Position numbers and translations under genes: made by a program
From: JALZAI01 sp038212215
Lineage (GTDB): Bacteria; Actinomycetota; Actinomycetes; Mycobacteriales; Jatrophihabitantaceae
DNA length: 64,000 bases
Assembly (NCBI GenBank): GCA_038212215.1
Contig: JBBQUT010000013.1
Location: forward strand, 38,322-102,321
Reading direction: 5' to 3'
Notes under the pieces: model-generated
The model's database searches: none
Seen by the model: the letters and a program-made list of their open reading frames with translations, nothing else
Told to the model about the DNA's origin: nothing
Shown here: positions 26,013-32,895 of the stretch, in pieces
Layout: every line of letters begins with the position of its first letter
Position numbering within the stretch: position 1 is the stretch's first letter

Positions 26013-27362
26013 TCAGCGCGCGAAGCCGGGCTGCCACTTCTCGGCCAACTCCCGAAAGGGCGCGGTCGCGCCGAGCTGACACAGCACACCGATCGAGCCC
26101 AGGCTCACGCGGTGGATCAGCAGGTAGGACGGCGGCAGGTTGAACAAGCGCCCCACCTTCGCCTCCTCGCGGCGCGGATCGCCGAGGCGGGCGGCCTGCG
26201 TACGCATCCATGCCCGGGAGAAGGTGAAAGACGCCTCGCGCAGCGGCTCGACGATCGGGCCCAGGTAATCCATGACCTGATGCGCGTCCAGGACGATGCC
26301 GTGCTTGATGAAGCCCTCGTTGCGCATGATCTGGATCACCGCGCTCGAGTCGCCGTCGACGGCGGCGCGGGTCAGTCGGCCCAGCGGGGGAGGGTAACCA
26401 CCCGGTATGCGCGCCACCGCGCCGAAATCCAACACGCCGAGGCGTCCGTCCGCCACCATCCGGAAGTTGCCCGGGTGCGGGTCGGCATGCAGCATCCCGG
26501 CCCGCTGTGGTGCGGAGTAGTGCAGTAGCGCAAGCCGCGAGCCCGCTCGGTCGCGCTCGGCTCCCGTCCCGTCGGAGATGATCTTGGAAAGTGGGGTGCC
26601 GTCCATCCACTCGGTGACCATTGCCTTGGGTGCACTGGCAACGACGCGGGGGACGGCGATATCGGGGTCGCCATGGTAGGCCTCGGCGAAGGCGCGCTGC
26701 GCGTCCGCCTCGAGGCTGTAGTCCAGTTCGTCCAGGACGCGTTCGCGCAATTCGGCGAGCAGCGGCTTGACCTCCAGGCCCGGCGAAATCCTGGCGAAAA
26801 GCCGTGCCATGCGCGACAGTTGGGTGAAATCGGCCATCAGGGCCGGCCCAGCGCCTGGATACTGCAGCTTGACCGCCACTTCGCGGCCGTCCGCCCAGAC
26901 GGCGTGGTGCACCTGGCCGATGCTCGCCGCCGCCGCCGGGCGCTCGTCGAACGACTGGAAGCGGGTGCGCCAAGAACGGCCGAACTGCTCGTCGAGGACG
27001 CGGTGCACATCGGCCGGGGGCATCGGCGGCGCGGCCTCCTGCAGACGGGTGAGCGCCTCGCGATAGGGCGCGGCGGTGTCTTCGGGCAGCGCCGCCTCAA
27101 AGACCGACAGCGCCTGGCCCAGCTTCATCGCGCCGCCCTTGAGCTCACCGAGGACGGTGAACAGCTGCTCGGCGGTACGGGCCTGCAACTCGGCGGTCAC
27201 ATCCTGGGACGAGCGCCCGCTGATCCGCTTGCCCAGACCCATCGTGGCGCGCCCGGCGACACCGAGCGGCAACGACGCCAGCTTGGCGGTACGTGCGACG
27301 CGGTGCTGCGGGATCCCTGCCACTAGATCATTGTGCCTTCCGCTGTGTTCGACTCTGCTCAC
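26013..27362 (-). CDS. ABC1/AarF/UbiB-family atypical kinase
   Basis: 449 residues. Family motifs in order: KxGQ in GGAMKLGQALS (~77), the Ala-rich loop AAAASIGQVHHA (~142), VAVKLQYP (~160), ELDYSLEADAQ (~210), HADPHPGNF (~285) and LDFGAVA (~305). Members are protein-kinase-like ATPases tied to isoprenoid-quinone and membrane lipid biology; Rv3197 is the M. tuberculosis counterpart in the same place beside whiB7 and is linked there to macrolide tolerance. It follows the E1-like gene by 55 bp on the same strand. Confidence 0.9.
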   Translation of the reverse strand: MSRVEHSGRHNDLVAGIPQHRVARTAKLASLPLGVAGRATMGLGKRISGRSSQDVTAELQARTAEQLFTVLGELKGGAMKLGQALSVFEAALPEDTAAPYREALTRLQEAAPPMPPADVHRVLDEQFGRSWRTRFQSFDERPAAAASIGQVHHAVWADGREVAVKLQYPGAGPALMADFTQLSRMARLFARISPGLEVKPLLAELRERVLDELDYSLEADAQRAFAEAYHGDPDIAVPRVVASAPKAMVTEWMDGTPLSKIISDGTGAERDRAGSRLALLHYSAPQRAGMLHADPHPGNFRMVADGRLGVLDFGAVARIPGGYPPPLGRLTRAAVDGDSSAVIQIMRNEGFIKHGIVLDAHQVMDYLGPIVEPLREASFTFSRAWMRTQAARLGDPRREEAKVGRLFNLPPSYLLIHRVSLGSIGVLCQLGATAPFRELAEKWQPGFAR

Positions 27363-27417
27363 GACGCGGTCGCCGAAGCGTTGCAGGCTTGGGTGTAGGG
27401 CAAAACGGGCGCCGCAC

Positions 27418-28437
27418 TTATCCGTCGTCGGGCTTGGATTCCTCGATCATGCAGTCGCAGTCGGGATGCGGTGGCCAACTTCGGCGCCGTACCTGACCGT
27501 CAGGTGGCTGCAGGTGCAGGGCTCCCTCGATACTCGACGGCCGACCGCCGTCGAGGAAGCTGAGCGCCTGCATCGCGGCCAGCCCGGCGAGCGCGGCAGC
27601 GACGGCGACCTGCGACGCGGCGGCAGCGCGGCACGGTTGAGACAATTGGACGGCGAGCACGTCCCACCGGGGATCGCGATCGCGGCGATGCCGGTCGGTG
27701 CAGCCGAGACAACTGGTGAGCCCCGGGATGACCAGCGGCCCGACGATGCCATGGTCGGCAGCCAGACTGACGAGCAGGTGAGCGCACCGGCGGGCGTGCA
27801 GGGCGGCACGACGGTCCGGGTCGACGGGTTCGTCGTAGGCAAGCACGATGAGATCGGGGCGATCGCCAAGGGGTGGCGGCGTCGTGTCGATTTCCGGCGC
27901 GGCCCGTAGCACGGCAGCGCCGGTGGCCTGATCCCACCGCGCGCCTTCGTCGACCGGGCGCACCCCGCCAGGCATGGCTTGATGCAGGCGTACGGTGCCG
28001 TGCTCGAGGGCGTGCACGCGCCCCACGCCGGCAGCAGCGAGCAGGGCAGCAACCTGTGCCCCGACCCGCCCGGATCCGTGGATCGCGACCGTGCATCGGC
28101 TGCGCGCGCCCAGCACCTCGGCCGCGTGCTCGCCGTGCTTGACACTCAGCGCCGCCAGCTCGCCAGCCAGGCGGGGGGCCGGTGGAGCCCTACGGGGGTC
28201 ATCGGCGAGCTGGCTGGCCGGCCACAGGAACCCGCCCTCGATCAGCGCGGCTTGCAGGTCGGTGGTGTCTGCCGCAGCCTCCTGCTCGCCGCGCCCGATC
28301 AGCCGCCGGACGACCGCCGGGCCGACCCCGTCCAGGACGATCCGGCGAGCGCCCGATTCGAGCTGGATGCAATGGTCCGAGCGCCACAGAACCCGAGTGG
28401 CGGGGCTGAGGATGGTAGCGATCCCAGTCATCGCCAC
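27418..28437 (-). CDS. ThiF/E1-like fold protein, unassigned
   Basis: 339 residues. A divergent N-terminal ~110 residues precedes a ThiF-type nucleotide-binding fold with VAIHGSGRVGAQVAALLAAAGVG (~118). CxxC in SCLGC (~245) and CDC at the far C-terminus suggest the structural zinc of E1 enzymes. The GxGxxG loop is modified and I see no clear catalytic Cys, so it may bind a peptide or leader instead of activating a ubiquitin-like protein. The corresponding M. tuberculosis gene (Rv3196) is also uncharacterised. Stop and start are well bounded; function unknown. Confidence 0.75.
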   Translation of the reverse strand: MAMTGIATILSPATRVLWRSDHCIQLESGARRIVLDGVGPAVVRRLIGRGEQEAAADTTDLQAALIEGGFLWPASQLADDPRRAPPAPRLAGELAALSVKHGEHAAEVLGARSRCTVAIHGSGRVGAQVAALLAAAGVGRVHALEHGTVRLHQAMPGGVRPVDEGARWDQATGAAVLRAAPEIDTTPPPLGDRPDLIVLAYDEPVDPDRRAALHARRCAHLLVSLAADHGIVGPLVIPGLTSCLGCTDRHRRDRDPRWDVLAVQLSQPCRAAAASQVAVAAALAGLAAMQALSFLDGGRPSSIEGALHLQPPDGQVRRRSWPPHPDCDCMIEESKPDDG

Positions 28438-28636
28438 ACGTTCGCACGAGCTCCGCTATGACGAAGGGTTTTCCACAGACGCGGAGTTTCCACCTCTACA
28501 AAACCCCCGAAACAGGAAACAATCCCTAGGTATCCCTGAGGTAAAAGTCCACATCTGTGGAGAACTCTGTGGACGCTCGCCGGTTCCGGCGCGTCGGTGC
28601 CCTGAAATTGTCGGGACCCGTGGTTACGCTTTCGCC

Positions 28637-29275
28637 GTGGATGAGCGCAGCGGGCAAGCGGGTGGCGTCGCGGGCGACCGAACGGGTGTTGTCGCGGGTA
28701 GACGAACAGATCCAGCTGTCGTCGTGCGCCGTAGCGAGCGTCGGCGCCGCACGGTGTCGGCCTATCGCGACGGCGCGCAGATCGTCGTGATGATCCCGGG
28801 TCGCTTCACCCGCAAGGAAGAGACCGAATGGGTCCAGCGGATGGTCGACAAGCTCGCTACCGCTCCCACCGAACGATTTCGGCGTGGCGGCGATCTGGCC
28901 CTCGCCCAGCGTGCTGCAGAGCTCTCGACGTCCTATCTCGGTGGGCGCGCCCGTCCGGTCAGCGTCCGGTGGGTAGCGTCGATGCGCACGCGGTGGGCGT
29001 CGTGCACGCCGGCTGACGCCACGATTCGGCTGTCCGAACGCCTGCAGTCGATGCCCTCTTGGGTGCGTGACTACGTCCTGGTGCACGAACTGGCCCATTT
29101 GCTGGTGCCGGGCCACGGGCCCGACTTCTGGGCGCTGGCCAGCCGCTACCCACGAACCGAACGTGCCCGTGGCTACCTTGACGGCGTGAGCGCAACCGCA
29201 CACCTCGACATCGGTCCCGAGCTCGCCGACGACGTCGAGATCAACACCGATGTCGAAACGAGCACGGTGTCCTAG
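28637..29275 (+). CDS. DUF45/YgjP-like zinc metallopeptidase
   Basis: 212 residues from GTG 28637; the larger open frame upstream is antisense to the E1-like gene. The zinc motif HELAHLLVPGHGPDFW (~155) has HExxH plus a third His spaced as in DUF45/WLM peptidases, preceded by RWASCTPADATIRL, the usual substrate-strand motif of the family. Possibly a SprT-like or housekeeping peptidase; substrate unknown. Divergent from the E1-like gene with ~200 bp between starts. Confidence 0.8.
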   Translation: MDERSGQAGGVAGDRTGVVAGRRTDPAVVVRRSERRRRTVSAYRDGAQIVVMIPGRFTRKEETEWVQRMVDKLATAPTERFRRGGDLALAQRAAELSTSYLGGRARPVSVRWVASMRTRWASCTPADATIRLSERLQSMPSWVRDYVLVHELAHLLVPGHGPDFWALASRYPRTERARGYLDGVSATAHLDIGPELADDVEINTDVETSTVS

Positions 29276-29290
29276 GGAAGCAGGGATCGG

Positions 29291-30607
29291 TCACTCGTCG
29301 CTGTCGGGTTTGTCGGTGCTGGGTTTGTCTGTGCTGGGCTCATCGGTGGGCGCAACGAGGGTGGCGTCCTGACCGAGCGTCTCGGCGAACCCGAGCGGGT
29401 CGTCGAGGTCCTCGGCCGTGGGCAGCAGATCCGGATGGGCCCAGATACCGTCGCGTCCGCTGACGCCGTGCTTCTCCGTGACTCCCCACCACAGGGCGGC
29501 GGCCTCGCGAAGTCGGCGTGGGCGCAGTTCGAGCCCGACCAAGGTTGCGAAGGTCTGCTCAGCCGGACCACCGGTTGCGCGACGGCGGCGCGAGGCCTCG
29601 CGCAGCGCATCTGCGCCAGGCATCCGCTCGCCCGCTGCCGCGGCCACAACTGCGTCAACCCATCCCTCGACGAGTGCGAGCAGAGTCTCCAGACGGCGCA
29701 GTGCCGCCTGCTGCTCGGGGGTCTGCTCCGGCTCGAACATGCCGCCGGTCAGTGCCTGCTGCACGCTTTCCGGGTTGGTCGGATCGATGTCACCCATGGC
29801 CCGCTCGATCGTGGACAGGTCGACGCTGATGCCGCGCGCGTAGGACTCGACCGTTGCCAGCAGGCGCTGCCGAAGCCACGGCACGTGTGCGAAAAGCCGC
29901 TGGTGCGCCGCCTCGCGCAGCGCAAGGTAGAGCAGCACCTCCGCGTCGGGGCGGCCAAGACCGGCACCGAACGCGGCCACATTTGAAGGAACGAGTGCGG
30001 CAACGCCGTCCGGGCCGAGCGGGATGCCGACATCGGTGGCACCGACGACCTCGCGCGCCAATCCGGACAGTCCCTGGCCGACCTGCGCACCGAACATCAG
30101 CCCGCCGATCTGGTTCATGATCGCGCCGATCGGCAGTCCGGCTGCCATCGCGCCGAATGCTCCCATCGGGCCGAGCGCCTCCGCTGCCTCGGCTGATTCG
30201 CCTGGATCGGGCAGCGCGCTGGACATGGACGCAACCACCCGCTCGGCCACGGGGTCACACAGCGCCTGCCATACCGGCAACGTCCGCTCGAGCCACTCCA
30301 CCCGCGTCCACGACTCGATGCTTTGCACGCCCGAGGGCATGTCGGTGACCTCGTCGAGCCAAAGGTCGGCGAGCCGGACCGCGTCGGCCACCGCAGTGCG
30401 CTCGTCGGGCGAATAGCCCGGATTTGCGCCCGATAGCCCGGACACCGCCAACTGCTTGGCGAGATCCCAGTTCACCGGGCCGCCGCTCCAGGAGAACAGC
30501 TTTTGCAACTCCGCAAACAGGGGTATTTGTCCGCTGACGTCGCCTCCGCTCGCCTGATTCGGATCGGGGTCGTTGCTGCCGAAGCCGAACGGCAACTGGT
30601 TGCTCAT
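29291..30607 (-). CDS. DUF2342 zinc-dependent metalloprotease-like protein
   Basis: 438 residues from ATG 30607. It has a Gly/Met-rich N-terminal half (GLMFGAQVGQGLSGLAREV) and the family motif LREAAHQRLFAHVPWL, where His and flanking acids take the place of a zinc site, then EGWVDAVVAAAAGERMPG. The acidic, repeat-rich tail (EPSTDKPSTDKPDSDE) is probably disordered. Rv3195 is the positional counterpart. Peptidase activity is suggested by fold, not shown. Convergent with the DUF45 gene. Confidence 0.85.
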   Translation of the reverse strand: MSNQLPFGFGSNDPDPNQASGGDVSGQIPLFAELQKLFSWSGGPVNWDLAKQLAVSGLSGANPGYSPDERTAVADAVRLADLWLDEVTDMPSGVQSIESWTRVEWLERTLPVWQALCDPVAERVVASMSSALPDPGESAEAAEALGPMGAFGAMAAGLPIGAIMNQIGGLMFGAQVGQGLSGLAREVVGATDVGIPLGPDGVAALVPSNVAAFGAGLGRPDAEVLLYLALREAAHQRLFAHVPWLRQRLLATVESYARGISVDLSTIERAMGDIDPTNPESVQQALTGGMFEPEQTPEQQAALRRLETLLALVEGWVDAVVAAAAGERMPGADALREASRRRRATGGPAEQTFATLVGLELRPRRLREAAALWWGVTEKHGVSGRDGIWAHPDLLPTAEDLDDPLGFAETLGQDATLVAPTDEPSTDKPSTDKPDSDE

Positions 30608-30701
30608 GTAGTCCACGGTAATAGCGACGAATGAAAGGCGCAGGCTGTTCCACGTCATCCCCGCGTTGCGCCGACGGCGAACGGTGCCGTCCGGATAGCG
30701 T

Positions 30702-30923
30702 ATGGACGTGACGTGGGCGCTGTGGCTGGGTGCGCCCGTCGCCGCAACCATGTTGGCCGCGATCTGGTTGTGGTGGTGCGGCGTGCGGGCGCGTGGCCCC
30801 CGGCGGCTGAGTACGCGTGCGGCGATGCGTGAGCACAACGACTACCTGGACGCGCTGGTGATGCCGGCGCGCAACGCCGAACGGGTGCAGCGCGCCGAGC
30901 CGGACACGTTCGACGGCGGTTAG
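30702..30923 (+). CDS. small single-span membrane protein
   Basis: 73 residues. Residues ~4-27 form one hydrophobic segment with WLWWC at its end, followed by a basic cytoplasmic stretch (RARGPRRLSTRAAMREHNDY). No known domain. It is divergent from the DUF2342 gene with a ~95-bp gap that should hold both promoters. The first copy of the 71-bp repeat array begins 27 bp after its stop. Confidence 0.6.
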   Translation: MDVTWALWLGAPVAATMLAAIWLWWCGVRARGPRRLSTRAAMREHNDYLDALVMPARNAERVQRAEPDTFDGG

Positions 30924-30949
30924 GCTCGGGTCGTGTCCAGCGCCGCCGC

Positions 30950-31162
30950 GAGCGAAGCTTGCGAGCGAGCAAGTGTGATCGGGCTGTGCCGGCCGAACGA
31001 GCGAAGCGAGGCTCGGTCGTGAGCGAAGCTTGCGAGCGAGCAAGTGTGATCGGGCTGTGCCGGCCGAACGAGCGAAGCGAGGCTCGGTCGTGAGCGAAGC
31101 TTGCGAGCGAACACATGAGATCGGGCTTGGCCGGCCGAACGAGCGAAGCGAGGCTCGGTCGT
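30950..31162 (+). repeat. three tandem 71-bp repeats abutting the S16 protease start
   Basis: Units 30950-31020 and 31021-31091 are identical as far as I can read; unit 31092-31162 differs at a handful of sites. The core includes GAGCGAAGCTTGCGAGCGAG, GATCGGGCTGTGCCGGCCGA and GAGCGAAGCGAGGCTCGGTC, followed by GTGA. The last unit ends with the first two bases of the S16 GTG start, the identical phase to the nudC copies. Confidence 0.95.
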
Positions 31163-32210
31163 GAACGCACTAGCCGCGCTCAGCCGGCGGGTTCGCACGT
31201 TGCTCGTTGCGGGCGGCCTTTTTCTGGTGCTGCTCATCCTTGCCATGACGTTGCCGGTGCCCTACGTCATCCTCTCGCCCGGTCCGACGTACAACACGCT
31301 TGCGACCGACGACAAAGGCAGCGCCATCATCGTGATCAAGGGCACCAAGACGAACAAGACCTCGGGCCACCTGAACATGACGACGGTTCTGGTGTCGACG
31401 CAGAAGCTCACCGTCTTCGACGCGTTGAGCGCGTGGTTGCAGACCGACGAGGTCGTCGTGCCGAGATCCGCTATCTACCCGCCCGGTCAGAGCCAGGATC
31501 AGGTCGATCAGCAGAACGCTCAGGATTTCACCGACTCACAGGACAATGCGATCGCGGCGGCGTCTTGCGAGCTGGGTTACCCGAGGCAGTTCGGCGTCGT
31601 CAGCGTGCTAGGCAAGGGCCCGGCGGCCGGCAAGCTGCAGCCGGCGGACGTCATCGAGACTTTGGACGGCGCTCCTGCTGACAGCGACGCCAAGTTGCGA
31701 ACTTTGCTTGCAAAGAGCCGGCCAGGAAAAGCTGTCGAATTAGGAATTTTACGTAAGCGTGGCGCGCAAACGGTCTCGATCACACTGGGTGCACCGGCAG
31801 CCGGACGCCGCGGGGGCAGCATCGGCATCAGCATCGGCCAGGTCTGCCAACTTCCGTTCGCGGTCGATCTCGGCCTCGGCAACCAGATCGGCGGCCCCTC
31901 CGCCGGACTGATGTTCGCGCTGGGGATCATGGACAAGACCGGGAAACAGGACCTCACCGACGGCCGCTTCATCGCCGGCACTGGCACCATCGATCCGGCT
32001 GGCGCGGTGGGCCCGATTGGCGGCATCCAGCTCAAAATGATCGCGGCGCGGCGCGCCGGCGCGACGGTGTTCCTTGCCCCGGACGGCAACTGCACTGACG
32101 TGCGAGGCGCGATCCCGGGCGGCCTGCAAGTGGTGAAGGTCGACACGCTCCACGACGCGGTGCGCTACCTCGGTGACCTCGAACAGAAAAAGCCCGTCCC
32201 GCGCTGCTGA
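31161..32210 (+). CDS. PDZ plus Lon-type (S16) serine protease, YlbL-like
   Basis: 349 residues. One membrane segment near the N-terminus (~13-35, TLLVAGGLFLVLLILAMTL), a PDZ domain (~125-205), then a Lon proteolytic domain (~225-340). Catalytic Ser lies in GGPSAGLMFAL (~250) and the Lys partner in GGIQLKMIAARRAG (~293). No AAA domain, so it should cleave exposed or PDZ-delivered segments of envelope proteins. Counterpart of Rv3194c. GTG start is formed by the end of the upstream repeat array. Confidence 0.92.
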   Translation: MNALAALSRRVRTLLVAGGLFLVLLILAMTLPVPYVILSPGPTYNTLATDDKGSAIIVIKGTKTNKTSGHLNMTTVLVSTQKLTVFDALSAWLQTDEVVVPRSAIYPPGQSQDQVDQQNAQDFTDSQDNAIAAASCELGYPRQFGVVSVLGKGPAAGKLQPADVIETLDGAPADSDAKLRTLLAKSRPGKAVELGILRKRGAQTVSITLGAPAAGRRGGSIGISIGQVCQLPFAVDLGLGNQIGGPSAGLMFALGIMDKTGKQDLTDGRFIAGTGTIDPAGAVGPIGGIQLKMIAARRAGATVFLAPDGNCTDVRGAIPGGLQVVKVDTLHDAVRYLGDLEQKKPVPRC

Positions 32211-32238
32211 TCGGCGTCGGTGACGATCGGTGGGTGAC

Positions 32239-32790
32239 TCATTCCTCGACCAGCGTCGCCAACAACGCGCGGGTCAGATTGGGGGCCAGGTCGGGTCCGA
32301 CCAGTAGGTCGCCCTGTTCGTCCCCGACTGGACGCAACCGCAGCATGCCGACGTCCGAACCGTCGCGCAACACCGCAACGACCAGTCTGGCTTCGCGGCG
32401 CTCAGGGTGCGCGGCGGCAGCTGCGAGCACGGCCTCGCTCTCCGCGGGGCCCAGGCCCGCCTCCGCCGACGGGGGGAGGATCACGATCTCCTGTGCCAGC
32501 GCGCAGCCCACGACCGACTCCGGCCAGCCGATCTGTGCCAGTGCCTCGTCCAGTTCGCCGTCGGGCAGCGCTTCCTGCTCGATCGGCGTCAACGCGTCGT
32601 CGCTGGACTGGTCCACGCCGAGCATCGCCGCGGTCTCCGGCTCCCCGGCGACGAATTGGCCCGCGCGTACGATTGCGAACAGCGCCGGTCGCTGATCCCA
32701 CCCCGATTGCCCGACATGCGTTTCGATCTCGGCCGCCACCGCGCTCAGCGCGCCACTCGGACCCCCGTTCGCACCGCCTGCGTCGCTCAT
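32239..32790 (-). CDS. PPA1309-family protein
   Basis: 183 residues, acidic and Ala-rich. Family features: AVAAEIETHVGQSGWDQRPALFAIV near the N-terminus and the central IGWPESVVGCALAQEIVILPP followed by RREARLVVAVLRDGS. The family is actinobacterial and of unknown function. Convergent with the S16 gene (28-bp gap) and divergent from UPF0182 with ~105 bp between starts. Confidence 0.85.
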   Translation of the reverse strand: MSDAGGANGGPSGALSAVAAEIETHVGQSGWDQRPALFAIVRAGQFVAGEPETAAMLGVDQSSDDALTPIEQEALPDGELDEALAQIGWPESVVGCALAQEIVILPPSAEAGLGPAESEAVLAAAAAHPERREARLVVAVLRDGSDVGMLRLRPVGDEQGDLLVGPDLAPNLTRALLATLVEE

Positions 32791-32895
32791 TCACCGATCC
32801 TGCCCGAGGCTGAGCTGGAACCCGACGCCAGGCCGGTACGTTGACCTCGATAGCTGGATCTCTGTTGGTTGACGTCCTCTGCCCTGGAGTTGCCC

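Noticed and set aside
30950..31162. CRISPR array
   Set aside because: The 71-bp units are adjacent with no spacers and there are no cas genes; it is a simple tandem repeat.
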